A DNA stretch of 64,000 nucleotides from Dolomedes plantarius (taxonomy: Eukaryota; Arthropoda; Arachnida; Araneae; Dolomedidae): positions 64,350,693 through 64,414,692 of the forward strand of contig OU015501.1 in the NCBI GenBank assembly GCA_907164885.2, read 5' to 3'. The notes beneath the pieces were generated by a model. It did no database searches, was not told the DNA's origin, and worked only from the letters and a program-made list of their open reading frames with translations. The translations under genes and the position numbers were made by a program. Below, one piece after another: positions 12,296-22,086 of the stretch (position 1 is the first letter of the stretch; each line of letters opens with the position of its first letter).

Positions 12296-12698
12296 TGTTA
12301 GTAACCCGGTTCTTTGCACTTCCCATTTTCACAGTAATGCTGCTTCATGCTGTATGTATGACGCCACTCTGAAGGAGTGAGGTCACAACTCCGTTTTTTC
12401 TGTTTTTATTTCTTTTTGTATCGATACTAGCTCCTTCAATCGATATGTAAAATTGTATGTAAGTACTCGGGTATAAAAGGGGAGTACATACTTGTAACTG
12501 GGAGCTTTTGAGCTTGGAGCATTTGTTATTGCCTTGACTTTTTTTTAGCTGTTTGGGTAAGTTACCCAACGCTATGTTAGTTACTATAAAATGTAATTAA
12601 ACTTCTTTTATTTTTGATTCTTCGAGTCGTATTTTTTTTCCTTATCAAGACTCTGCTATGTTTCACTGAGGCAGCTTTATTTGAAAGATTATTCAACA
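12296..12698 (+). repeat. copia-1 5' LTR
   Basis: Starts TGTTAGTAACCC and ends TTATTCAACA (TG...CA). Same length and, as read, same sequence as the 3' LTR at 17383-17785. Contains a TATA box and, near the end, an ATTAAA-like polyadenylation signal. Confidence 0.97.
12472..12478 (+). promoter_or_regulatory. TATA box in the copia-1 5' LTR
   Basis: TATAAAA within CGGGTATAAAAGGGG, the best core promoter candidate for the element's transcript. The same motif lies at 17559-17565 in the 3' LTR. Confidence 0.7.
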
Positions 12699-12712
12699 TG
12701 GTTATGGGCCAG
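12699..12712 (+). other. copia-1 primer-binding site (initiator tRNA-Met, internal)
   Basis: TGGTTATGGGCCAG directly follows the LTR. Copia-type elements prime from the anticodon region of initiator tRNA-Met, whose complement is GGTTATGGGCCCAG; here one C is missing. Confidence 0.75.
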
Positions 12713-12982
12713 ACGCCTTAGCATAGCTAATCTGCTTTCGGAAAAATGACTCGAGGAAGTTCATTTTTATAAGCTGATAGAGAATGCTCAGAGGGGGGGC
12801 CTTGACACCCCAAGTGTAATTGCACAATTAACTTTTGCTTCAAATGACGTTGGACTGAACTGGTTCCGGAAATTTTCGTTTTCACTCTAATTCGTCTAGT
12901 GCTCGCCTTGTGCTCATATTTTAAAACCATTGTGTGATACAATTTCATTAAATTCTTCCTGGAAGTGGTTTTGCTTTAAAGA

Positions 12983-15610
12983 ATGGCGTCAAGTACCAGT
13001 GAAGTAAATTTTAGGATCGCGCTTTTAAGCGAAAGTAATTACTCAACATGGTGTACAGATATGAGGATGTTGCTGATGGAACGGGGGTGCTGGGAGATTG
13101 TTCAACGAACTGAAAAAGCACCTGAAGCACAAGAAGGTGAAACGGTGGACGAGACTGCAGCAAGGGACTTTAGAAATCGAAAAAACAGAGCGCTTTCGAC
13201 GATTTACATGAGCGTATCGCCTCGATATCGTGCCCTGCTGGAAAAAGCTATTGACGGACCTGATGCCTGGGATAAGCTGAAAAAGTACTTTGAACCAGAC
13301 AGTCGTGCTCGTGTCATGTCACTTAAGAATGAATTCTATTCCTGTCGTATGGAGCCAGATGAGGACATAGGGCTGTATTCAAGTAAACTAGCCAGTATTT
13401 TTGATAAGCTGAGTGAGGCTGGTCATGCTGTATCCGAAATAGATAAAATATTTCAGCTTATGCGATATCTTCCAAAGGAGTTCGATAATATTGTTCAAAC
13501 GATATATCGGTGGGAGAAGGATCAATTTACTTTTATTTCTGTACGAGAAGAATTACTTGCCGAAGAAGCAAGGTTGAAACAGAGAGTTGCAGACCAAGCA
13601 AATATTTCTTATCTAACAAGAAATCGGCAGGAGGTGTTCCCGAGACAAGAGATGATTGACAATCCTAAGCAGGCAGATTCTCATACATTACAGAGAAGAA
13701 AATGTCACAAGTGTCACCAGCCTGGTCATCTTCGCAAAGATTGTCGTGTATCCGGAAAATCAAGGACTTATAAGCAATCTAAACGTTCAAGTTCCGAACG
13801 TGAACGATGTCAGTATACCAGTCCGAGTCGACCAAACAACAGTTTCCTGCTGGACGCGTTAGTGACTGGAATTGAGGAGCGTTGTTGGGTGTTCGATACA
13901 GCCTCCTCGTCTCATTTTTGCAAGGACAGACACCTAATGTCCGATTTTACACCAGTTACAGATCAGACACTAGTAGGAGCAGTTAACGGTGTCTCTACCC
14001 CTGTTACAGGTAAGGGATCTGTAGTTATTTTTCTAAATGGTGAAAAATATACCTTAATTGATGTACTTTATGCACCAGAACTGAGGAAAAACCTCATATC
14101 TGGCCCTCGTGTTGACGAATGGGGAGTCAAATACGTAGGAGGTCATGGAAAAATAGATGTGATATCGCGCAACAAACTACTTTTTACTGCAAAATTAGTA
14201 AATGGGCTTTATTGTATTTACCCAGAATATGAAAAATGTCATGATGGTCAGAAATTTCACTCAAAAATTGTAAAGGCAAAACACACCATCTCTAAATGTT
14301 CTAAAAATAGAAGTTCCACGGCTTTTGCTTCGGAAAGTTTAAATTTATGGCATAAACGCTTTGCTCACATAAATGCAGAATATATAAAATTAACATCTAA
14401 AAATAACAGTGTAAAAGGGTTACCAAAGTTAACGGGGGATGTTGATTCGTGTGATCCATGTCGCGAAGCTAAATCCAAAAGAGTTAGTTTTAAATCCCTG
14501 GATAGTATACGATCTCAAAACCCCCTTGACTTGATCTATATGGATCTGTGTGGTCCTTTCCCGAGACCATCGATCCACGGGCATTTATACTTTTTATCGG
14601 TGGTCGACGACTATTCTAGAAAAGTTTGGGTTTTCCCCCTTAAATCTAAAACAGAAGTATTTCAAACCTTTAAAAATTTTAAAACAAGAGCTGAAAGGTT
14701 CCTGGATCGGAAACTTAAATGTATTCGTACTGACAATGGTACAGAATTTATAAATGATCAATTCAGGGAGTATTGTGAAGACTTGGGGATCCAACATGAA
14801 AAATCTAACCCTTACACCCCAGAGCAGAATGGAGTATGTGAAAGGTTTCATTATACTGCTGTAAACGGGATAAATGTTTTACTTAGGGATAGCGGCATGA
14901 GTCAATGTTTTTGGCCAGAGGCTCTTTTACATTACACTTACACATGGAATCGTGTATGCCATGCTGGAATGACAAAAACACCATTTGAGCTCTATGGTGG
15001 ACGACAGCCCTCGGTTAAACACTTACGGCCGTTCGGCACGAAAGCTTTTGTCGGTATACCTAAAAAATTAAGATTAAAACTAGATTTAAGGTCTAAACCA
15101 GGAATTCTTGTAGGGTATGCTTTGCAGACGAAAGGATACAGAATTTGGATGCCGAACGAGCATAAGATTATCGAAACCATAAATGTCACGTTTGATGAAA
15201 ATCAAAAGGGCGGTTTGAGTGAGGCGACTGTGGAACGCGAACTGGACCCAGAGTTCGTGGGTTTTAAATTTCCCCTTGAAGATTCAGAAGAGTTGAATGT
15301 TTCAAAGCCCCAAACAGATAGTGAGAATTCTGTATGTGATACTGATTCTGAAGTACCCGGTAACAAAATTGTAAACTGGACGCGTAAAGCTGTTCCAAGG
15401 ACAAGTAGTAAAAAAACTGATATTTATTATTATGAGGAAGGAAAAGATGATTCGTCGAGTAGGTTGAGGTCATTGAAAGATGTTAAACAATATTGTATAA
15501 AAAATTATCTTAAATTTCAACCAGAAATTTTTGATTTTTCTTCCAAAAATAAATATTCAGGGATTATTGCTAGAACCAAAGCGGGTCATAGTAGCTTAAT
15601 GTCAGAATGA
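12983..15610 (+). CDS. copia-1 Gag-protease-integrase polyprotein, ending at a UGA-CUA stop
   Basis: 875 codons from an ATG 285 bp past the LTR. Residues 1-210 are copia-type Gag (start MASSTSEVNF). A CCHC knuckle CHKCHQPGHLRKDC lies near residue 240. The aspartic protease site near 303 reads VFDTASSSHF; the family usually has D(S/T)GAS, so the Gly is replaced. The integrase zinc region (LWHKRFAHIN, CDPCREAKSKR) is about 450-500. The integrase core acids are in MDLCGP (about 521), TDNGTEF (about 583) and NGVCERF (about 618). The reading frame stays open past the TGA at 15608-15610 into RT, with CTA as the next codon, so translation may continue by readthrough. Particle and integration proteins of a cytoplasmic VLP. 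Confidence 0.95.
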   Translation: MASSTSEVNFRIALLSESNYSTWCTDMRMLLMERGCWEIVQRTEKAPEAQEGETVDETAARDFRNRKNRALSTIYMSVSPRYRALLEKAIDGPDAWDKLKKYFEPDSRARVMSLKNEFYSCRMEPDEDIGLYSSKLASIFDKLSEAGHAVSEIDKIFQLMRYLPKEFDNIVQTIYRWEKDQFTFISVREELLAEEARLKQRVADQANISYLTRNRQEVFPRQEMIDNPKQADSHTLQRRKCHKCHQPGHLRKDCRVSGKSRTYKQSKRSSSERERCQYTSPSRPNNSFLLDALVTGIEERCWVFDTASSSHFCKDRHLMSDFTPVTDQTLVGAVNGVSTPVTGKGSVVIFLNGEKYTLIDVLYAPELRKNLISGPRVDEWGVKYVGGHGKIDVISRNKLLFTAKLVNGLYCIYPEYEKCHDGQKFHSKIVKAKHTISKCSKNRSSTAFASESLNLWHKRFAHINAEYIKLTSKNNSVKGLPKLTGDVDSCDPCREAKSKRVSFKSLDSIRSQNPLDLIYMDLCGPFPRPSIHGHLYFLSVVDDYSRKVWVFPLKSKTEVFQTFKNFKTRAERFLDRKLKCIRTDNGTEFINDQFREYCEDLGIQHEKSNPYTPEQNGVCERFHYTAVNGINVLLRDSGMSQCFWPEALLHYTYTWNRVCHAGMTKTPFELYGGRQPSVKHLRPFGTKAFVGIPKKLRLKLDLRSKPGILVGYALQTKGYRIWMPNEHKIIETINVTFDENQKGGLSEATVERELDPEFVGFKFPLEDSEELNVSKPQTDSENSVCDTDSEVPGNKIVNWTRKAVPRTSSKKTDIYYYEEGKDDSSSRLRSLKDVKQYCIKNYLKFQPEIFDFSSKNKYSGIIARTKAGHSSLMSE

Positions 15611-15613
15611 CTA
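15608..15613 (+). promoter_or_regulatory. Candidate stop-codon readthrough site (UGA CUA)
   Basis: TGA in frame with the upstream polyprotein, followed immediately by CTA AAA AAG. Downstream codons remain in the same frame and lead into RT (NAMEDELNTM about 27 codons later). The second copia family in this window has TGA CTA at the equivalent position (63654-63649 on the minus strand). UGA followed by CUA is a well-known high-readthrough context. Function is inferred. Confidence 0.7.
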
Positions 15614-17207
15614 AAAAAGGAAATTTACATTCCAAAATGTTTTAAACAGGCTATGAATTCCAAACAAAGTGAACAGTGGTTTAATGCAATGGAGGATGAA
15701 TTAAACACTATGAAGGAAAGAGGTGTTTGGGAGTTAGTAGAACGACCTGAAAATGCTAAAGTGTTGGGTTGTAGATGGGTTTATACTACAAAGCAGGATG
15801 AATCGGGTAAGATTAAAAGATTCAAAGCACGCTTAGTTGCCCAGGGTTTTCACCAACGCAAAGGTGAAAGTTTTGATGAAGTTTTTTTCCCCAGTTATCA
15901 ACTTTAGCTTGATAAGGTTCTTTTTCGCTGTACTCGTTTGCCTGAACCACTGGACACATTTGCAGTGTGATATTAAATGCGCATACCTATATGCCCCATT
16001 AAGCGAAGTAATTTATATGCGTCAGCCACCTGGTTTTGAGAAATCCAATTTAGTTTGTCGTTTAAAAAAGTCAATATATGGACTTAAGCAGAGCGGGCGA
16101 GAATGGTTTTTTAAAATTCACGCGGTATTAAAAGAGTTGGGTTTTAGAAAATTTGAATGGTGTAATTGCGCATATATTTTAGATTCAAATGTTATATTTT
16201 TATATGTGGATGACATAGTCGTGTTTGGGAGAGAACAAAAACATGTCGACACAGCTATTAAATTGTTGAAAAATAAATTTGACTTAACAATTTTGGGGAA
16301 AACTAAAAAACTTTTAGGGGTTGAATTTTTAGAAACTGACAAGAAACTTTTTATTCACCAACTTGAATATATAAATAAAATTTGCAGAACATATGATAGG
16401 TATTGCTACTCAATATCATCATTACCTATAGCGAAGGGGGTTATTTACTCTAAAACACAGTGTCCACAGGATAAAGTTGAAATTGAGGAAATGTCTAAAA
16501 TTCCGTACAGGAGTCTTGTAGGCTGTCTGGCGTTCTTAGCTAACAGAACGAGACCCGATATTTCATACGCAATCAACATTTTTTCCCAGTTTCAACAAAA
16601 TCCAGGAATGGTACATTGGATGGGACTTCTTAAGTTACTAGGATATATAAAATATACTAAAAATTTAAAACTCGACATTTCTAATATTAGTAACCTAGAT
16701 CTTAATGCTTATTCTGACGCTGATTTTGCAAATAATCGTGATAGTAGAGTTTCGATGGGAGGTCATATAATTTTTGTTGATCAGGCTCCAGTAGTTTGGC
16801 GTTCTTTTAAACAGAAATCGGTATGCTTGAGTACCATGGAATCTGAATTTGTTTCCTTAACGGAAGCATCGAAAGAACTCACTTGGTATGAACGTATTTG
16901 CAAGGAGTGTGAGAAATTTAAAATTATACCCCAGAATAAAAGCATCCCAAAGTTGTTTGTTGATAATCAAGCTACTATTAACTTTGTTAAATCCCCGCTT
17001 GAAAACTATCGAACAAAGCACATAGACATTAAATTATTTTTTGTAAGAGACCTAGTTTACCAAAAACTTTTTGAATTAAAGTACATACAAAGTAAATCAA
17101 ACTTATCAGATGTTTTTACGAAGCCACAACAAAAGATAGAACTAAAAAGATTTAGAGATGCAGTGTTTTGTGATAGTATGATTAAAGATAATGAACTCTA
17201 TAAATGA
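15611..17207 (+). pseudogene. copia-1 reverse transcriptase-RNase H region, frameshifted
   Basis: Continues in frame after the TGA (LKKEIYIPKCFKQAMN), then the RT start WELVERPENAKVLG and FKARLVAQGF. At a run of seven T (15882-15888) the frame shifts and the protein resumes in another frame as FSLIRFFFAVLV. Beyond it RT blocks DIKCAYLYAP, IYGLKQSGREW and the catalytic LYVDDIVVFG (near 16204) are intact, followed by RNase H blocks AYSDADFANN, VDNQATINFV and RTKHIDIKLF. It ends at TGA 17205-17207. Polymerase and RNase H for reverse transcription. The one-base shift, absent in copia-2, makes this copy non-autonomous unless it is an assembly error. Confidence 0.92.
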
Positions 17208-17369
17208 AATGATGGACTTTAACTTAAAGTGAGACATTTGAAGTTGTTCTAATTTTTTTTTTCAATGCTTGTGAACTGATATTTTCCTATATTATGTAAT
17301 GTATATTTGTATTATGTATTGTATATTTGTATTATTTAATGTATATATATACTCTTTTTGAAAGTGTAA

Positions 17370-17382
17370 AGAGGGGGGCCAA
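17370..17382 (+). other. copia-1 polypurine tract
   Basis: AGAGGGGGGCCAA ends exactly where the 3' LTR begins, as expected for plus-strand priming. Confidence 0.8.
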
Positions 17383-17785
17383 TGTTAGTAACCCGGTTCT
17401 TTGCACTTCCCATTTTCACAGTAATGCTGCTTCATGCTGTATGTATGACGCCACTCTGAAGGAGTGAGGTCACAACTCCGTTTTTTCTGTTTTTATTTCT
17501 TTTTGTATCGATACTAGCTCCTTCAATCGATATGTAAAATTGTATGTAAGTACTCGGGTATAAAAGGGGAGTACATACTTGTAACTGGGAGCTTTTGAGC
17601 TTGGAGCATTTGTTATTGCCTTGACTTTTTTTTAGCTGTTTGGGTAAGTTACCCAACGCTATGTTAGTTACTATAAAATGTAATTAAACTTCTTTTATTT
17701 TTGATTCTTCGAGTCGTATTTTTTTTCCTTATCAAGACTCTGCTATGTTTCACTGAGGCAGCTTTATTTGAAAGATTATTCAACA
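17383..17785 (+). repeat. copia-1 3' LTR
   Basis: 403 bp, TG...CA, matching the 5' LTR by eye over its full length. Followed by the GCACC target duplication. Confidence 0.97.
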
Positions 17786-17790
17786 GCACC

Positions 17791-18205
17791 ATTGGCGGCG
17801 GAGACGTCTGTGGTTCTGCGTCAAGGGTAGACAAAGCAATGGACGTCTTGCGGACAGACCACTCTGCTGTAAACGGCGTCGAATGGTACGCGCAGACACT
17901 GGATGATGCGTTACAGACTGCATGTGCTGTACTATGGTTCGTAATGTGACTGAGCGATCCGTCACTGCCACAATTTGCCTGTCATCCAGTGAAGTGGTGC
18001 GCTGAGGTGGATGCGATCGAACACGCCGATCCGTCGTACCCTCCTGCATCCAACGATCCCATATCAGCATTACAGTTGTTTGGTTTCGTCCAACACGACT
18101 ACCGATTTCCCTGAAAGATAATCCACAATCTCGGTAGACCACTATCCTTCCTCTGTCGAGCTCGGTTACTTGATCAAAAGATAATCGCTGTTTTCGACGA
18201 GGCAT
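17791..18205 (-). pseudogene. Tc1 transposase, N-terminal half (T1)
   Basis: Starts MPRRKQRLSFDQVTELDRGR at 18205; the upstream open codons lie outside the family's usual start. It carries the paired helix-turn-helix DNA-binding region (CGLSFREIGSRVGRNQTTVM and VTHHPVSARTIRRRLQQSG). A 6-nt in-frame loss removes two residues at DDRQIVAVTDRS relative to T2 and T3. The gene is cut by the copia LTR at 17785; the rest is at 11676-12290. Confidence 0.9.
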
Positions 18206-18574
18206 AATTGATCGTTTTTTTTTGAAAAAACCACAAGAAAAACACAATTGCCGAACTTGAAATCGTCGAAATCTCCAAGCCTTAAAAAGCGCTTTGAAGT
18301 GGCGCCATAGGCGCGCGTGATGTGCGTCTGGGCTGAAATCCTAATCATTTGCATACCTCACCTCCGCTAATGCATGTTGTAAATTTCATGTTATTTGCAT
18401 GTTTCCTTCAGGGTGTTGCATTTACAGTGGCCAGCAGTGTATGTAGTCGACAATAGCGCCAGTATTTCGGGCTATAAAGATAAGGGATGAATACCGAACA
18501 AGTTGTAAGCAGACAAATGAATAGCAAAGAAATTTCACTGCAACACCACTTTATGCAGCAAATTCACTTATCCC

Positions 18575-18815
18575 TCCTTAAATGTGACCACAGTCCTGGT
18601 GGTCGACACATTACATCCTGTACACTACATTCTCAACGGCCAAGCGTAACATGTCACTAGGAATGCTCATTAAAGTCCAGGATATGTTGTCTTTTAGGGC
18701 CGTCAAGTTCGAAATTCTACCAAGATACACCTTAGACTCTAAATAATCCCACAGAAAAATGTCACGTGGGTTAGGTCAAGGGAACGAGTCGCCTTTTCCC
18801 AGTGGTCATGCACGT
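18575..18815 (-). pseudogene. Mariner-like transposase C-terminal remnant
   Basis: Minus-strand translation gives, with stops, LDLTHVTFFCGII then SLRCILVEFRT and a tail resembling the C-terminus of mariner-type transposases, where the family has a (S)PDLTPxDFFLWGYLK block followed by a cysteine-containing segment. It sits between the inverted arms of the outer element. Many stops; not functional. Family assignment rests on this block pattern only. Confidence 0.55.
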
Positions 18816-19133
18816 GGAAAAAAATGACAGATGGCCCTTTCTTCTGTAAAGCGAAGGAGCAACAGTTTCCGCGCAGATCTTTATGGCCCAAAATACTGGC
18901 TCTGCTGTCGACTACGTAGTCATGAATTTGTATTGTGATGTTTTACTTGCCTGTTATGCAAATTATTGGGTACGCTGACAACAATAGCGCCATATCGTCT
19001 CCTATTGGTGACTTTTGGAACTAATTTTTTTTTTCACGGAAACTCTTTCCCATGTCGTCCTTAGTTCCTCTATCAATATTCACAGATCACGCTACAGATG
19101 GCTCTGAGTAGTGTCAGTTTAAATAAAACCACC

Positions 19134-19138
<5 letters not shown>

Positions 19139-19182
<44 letters not shown>
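19139..19182. repeat. (TA)n between two TA-target transposons
   Basis: Pure TA repeats that begin at the right end of the outer mariner-type element and end exactly at the first base of the next Tc1-like element. Confidence 0.95.
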
Positions 19183-19185
<3 letters not shown>

Positions 19186-20358
19186 TATCTAACAATAAGT
19201 ATTTCGACACCCATGCAAATGACTATACATGGTGCCCTGATATACGTCACGCCCTCCGTCGTTAAGTATCATGTAGGAAACAACATTGGCATTAGTCACA
19301 CGCAAGATACCATGAAGTGCAGAGTTTTCTGATTTCGAGAAAGGTGTAATCGTCGGGTATCACAGAAATAGCCGATTCTAAAGGGACATATCTAGCGAGC
19401 TGAATTACCCTAAAATCGACAGTGGCCTATGTGATTCAGAAGTGGAATGTGAGCAGTGATTGTCAAATGTGCTCCGAGTCGGCAAACCCATGAACCTGGG
19501 AGATAGAGACCAACAGGGGCTGTCTCCAGAGAAATTCGGAAGAACCGCACACAACCGATGGCCCACATACTCCAGGAGTTTCAACAGGCATCCGGGAGTG
19601 TTGTTTCGATGAATACCATCCGTAAGGAAGCACATCTGCTTCGTTTTCATGGTCGTGCTGCCACCCATAAGCATTTGATCAAGAAGTTCAAACGCACTTT
19701 TCGGTTAATGTGGTGCAAAGCACGTTGAAATTGGACCGTAGATCAGTGGAAACGGGTTCCCTGGAGCGACGAATCAAGGTTCACCCTCTGCCGTTCAGAT
19801 GGAAGGGTCTGGGTCTGACATCTGCCTGGAGAACGCCTCCTGCCAGAATGCCTTGTGCCCACAATAAAGTTCGGTAGAGGTGGAATTATGGTCAGGCGGT
19901 GTTTCTCCTGGTATAAACTGGGACCCCTGATTCCCATTCATGGTAATCTCAACGCCGGTGCCTACTGCACTATGTTGGATGACACTGCGCTTCCTACGTT
20001 GTGGCAGTTTTACGGGTTGGGCCCATGTTATTTCCGGGACGACAACGCCAGCTGTCATGTTGCGAGGTCCACAATGGATTGGTATGGTGACAATGGGGTT
20101 AACCGAATAGACAGGCCTGCCCAGAGCCCAGACCTGAACTCTATCGAGAACCACTGGGATGAGTTGGGTCGCCGAATTAAGGGGTGCAACAACCGTCCAA
20201 AGTCGGTGAAAGAACTTACATGTCTTCTCCAATCCGAATGGAAGAAAATACCACTAGGAGTCATACAAGGACTTGTGGAAAGCATGCCCCGAAGGGTTGA
20301 GGCTGTAATTGCCTCTCGTGGAGGCTCTACCAGCTATTGAATAGGAATAAATTTTGTT
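19183..20358 (+). mobile_element. Second Tc1-like element (T4), different family, 3' end lost
   Basis: Begins CACTATCTAACAATAAGTAT after a TA, a typical Tc1-like terminal sequence. The matching inverted end is not found: after the transposase stop at 20340 the sequence runs into (TA)n at 20358. Not related to T1-T3 beyond the superfamily. Confidence 0.75.
19310..20340 (+). pseudogene. Tc1-like transposase relic (T4)
   Basis: Several frames contribute. The N-terminal HTH part (19310-19560) is heavily broken. VSMNTIRKEAHLLRFHGRAA (near 19607) and VPWSDESRFTL (first catalytic Asp, near 19757) follow. The intact last frame from 19855 holds [25 protein letters not shown] (second Asp) and [10 protein letters not shown] (Glu), ending [18 protein letters not shown]. 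All three catalytic acids are still visible but stops and frameshifts separate them. Confidence 0.85.
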
Positions 20359-20379
20359 TATATATATATATATATATAA

Positions 20380-21457
20380 ATTCAGTTATTTAACTTTTAA
20401 AAAATTTCGAACATTTGAACATATGTATCTAACAAATGAAAGCTTTTGGATTGAACTTTTAAGCTACTTAAAGACCATAAAGAATCGCGTCTGCATACAT
20501 AAATAAAATGGCGCAAATTGTCCTTTGTGGGAAAGCAAAGAAGAATGACCGTTCTTTCAAAAGTTTTCTCACAATAGGATAAATTTCTATAAAATAGTGT
20601 CAGACGAAAAAGGCAAGACTCCTATGAATCAATAGAAAGAAATCGAATTTTACTCTTCATATAATCAAGGTCGAATCGATTTGAGTGTCTCATACCCACT
20701 ATTGAAAACGGAGTTATTTTTTTTATAAACACTGACTTAGCAATAAGAGCCAGTACATGTCTTCGTATATCAGTTGACAACTTAGCATTCTTAAATTACC
20801 TCCCTCCGCCAACCCATAAATATTAATCCCGATCGGTCCCGTATATTGTTGTAAATATTGATTAAACATACCCCCGAATGGGAGTGCACACAAATATGCT
20901 TGAATGTAAATATACAAAAACATAAATATTTTATGAATATGTATGTACGTAATTATGCTTGTATAAAGGCGATATATTTTGTTTTTATTGATTTCAGCTT
21001 TCCTCGTTGAGTCTCTTCAAAAATGGCATGTATTTGTCGAAACTTATATATTTCCTTTATTTTTTTCACTCAAAGGGAAATTTAAAACTATATGCCTCTC
21101 GAAATTATCAAATTTGAAATGTAGCTCAAGCAAAGTTATTACGCAAGCATAGCGAAAAACGTTTTGTATTGAATTATGCTTTGACTTGTATGCATGCTGC
21201 GAAATAATCGAAATCGAAATGCGGCCGAATACGTATACGTCAAGTTTTTTTTTAAATTTATACTGTCGTTGAAATAGCATCATTTTGGCGGTTTTTGAAA
21301 ACAAGATGGAAGCTCTTGAATCGACTTGGATATTTAGAATTTCTATGTAATAGTGTTTCGCTACATAGCTATTTCCCGAGTTTCTCATGGCATAGATAAA
21401 AGTGGCAATATCCATATCATGTTACAAAAATGTTTTCTAAATATGTATTTATTTCTT
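20380..21457. other. No gene seen
   Basis: AT-rich. The longest open frame (123 codons, 21044-21415 minus) has no recognisable motif and looks like chance. Confidence 0.5.
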
Positions 21458-21459
21458 TA

Positions 21460-22086
21460 TAGTGTGTCTAAAAAAGAATAGTGGGTTTTAAATGGTTATA
21501 GCTTCGGATCAAAGTATTGTAGAGAGATGAATTATACATCAAATTTAAGAAAAAATATCTAAGTTTCTTACCTGTTCAGTAGACTTTGATGTATGCTCCC
21601 TTGGTTTTCCTGCAGACGTCAAGACGATATTCAGTCTCTTCCCATATAAGGCAGAGAACATCCGGGGTGATAGACGAAACATCTTCAGGGATCCTTTCTT
21701 TTAAATGGGTTAGATTTCGAACTTGAATGTAATACACTTGTGTTTATATATAACCCATAAAATATAAATCCCTGCGGGTAAGGTCTGGAGACTGTAGGGG
21801 TCAGAAAATAAGCCCTTCTCGTCCGACTCATCACAGAAGAAATGTTTCGTTTAGAAATTCCCCCATGATTGTGGCAAAACGCGGAGGAGCTCCATCTAAC
21901 TCGAAAATAGAATTCTCCGAAACTTTCCTGTGCTAGTCCAGGAGTCTGTTGGAGTCTGCACGTAAGCTTTCGCACACATAAAATTGAAGTGTTTATTTTT
22001 CATTTAACGTATGACACATGTCGCAACAGGATTTGTTGAAAAGCTATAACCATTTGAAACCCCACTATTATTTTACGGACACACTG
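21460..22086 (-). mobile_element. Short mariner-type transposon with about 45-bp inverted repeats
   Basis: Left end TAGTGTGTCTAAAAAAGAAT mirrors right end TTATTTTACGGACACACTG. The inner parts (AATGGTTATAGCTT / AAGCTATAACCATT) also match inverted. TA flanks both ends (21458-21459, 22087-22088). The 627-bp interior holds only the C-terminal piece of a transposase, so this is an internally deleted, non-autonomous copy. Confidence 0.85.
21590..21975 (-). pseudogene. Mariner-like transposase C-terminal remnant
   Basis: Minus-strand ORF with LTPTVSRPYPQGFIFYGLYI, a degraded form of the DLTPxDFFLWGYxK block of mariner-type transposases, followed after frame breaks by a RLQENQGSIH-like tail. N-terminal and first catalytic regions are absent. 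Confidence 0.65.

Larger units (their letters stand above)
12296..17785 (+). mobile_element. Ty1/copia LTR retrotransposon, recent insertion (copia-1)
   Basis: 5,490 bp with two 403-bp LTRs that look identical by eye, flanked by a perfect 5-bp duplication GCACC (12291-12295 and 17786-17790). Order of domains is Gag, zinc knuckle, protease, integrase, RT, RNase H, as in Ty1/copia (integrase before RT). It carries one in-frame TGA before RT and one single-base frameshift inside RT. Inserted in the T1 transposase gene. Confidence 0.97.
11540..18439 (-). mobile_element. Tc1-type transposon T1, split by a copia element
   Basis: Ends are CACTGCTGGCCACC at the left and GTGGCCAGCAGTG at the right, flanked by TA at 11538-11539 and 18440-18441. 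Without the inserted copia element it would be about 1.4 kb, like copies T2 (37646-39054) and T3 (53194-54602). The copia element sits in the transposase gene and is flanked by a perfect GCACC duplication. Confidence 0.93.
11309..19136 (-). mobile_element. Mariner-type element with long terminal inverted repeats, host of a nested stack
   Basis: The left end begins CAGGGAGATTTTTTTAAA and the right end finishes AAAACCACCCTG, each flanked by TA (11307-11308 and 19137-19138). The left arm (11309-11539, continuing at about 18440-18480 beyond the Tc1 insertion) is an imperfect inverted copy of the right arm (about 18880-19136). Shared blocks include AACTAAGGACGACATGGGAA and the run-rich TTCCGTGAAAAAAAAATTAG. 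Between the arms is a decayed mariner-like transposase remnant. Tc1 element T1 is inserted in the left arm at a TA. Confidence 0.8.

Noticed and set aside
12345..12569. Minus-strand 74-codon ORF, repeated identically at 17432-17656
   Set aside because: It lies entirely in the copia-1 LTRs; its duplication is just the two LTRs.
15882..15888. Programmed frameshift at the seven-T run of copia-1
   Set aside because: copia-2 has no slippery run at the matching place and reads through in one frame, so the shift is more likely damage or an assembly error.
21044..21415. 123-codon minus-strand ORF as a gene
   Set aside because: No recognisable motif, and no supporting features around it.
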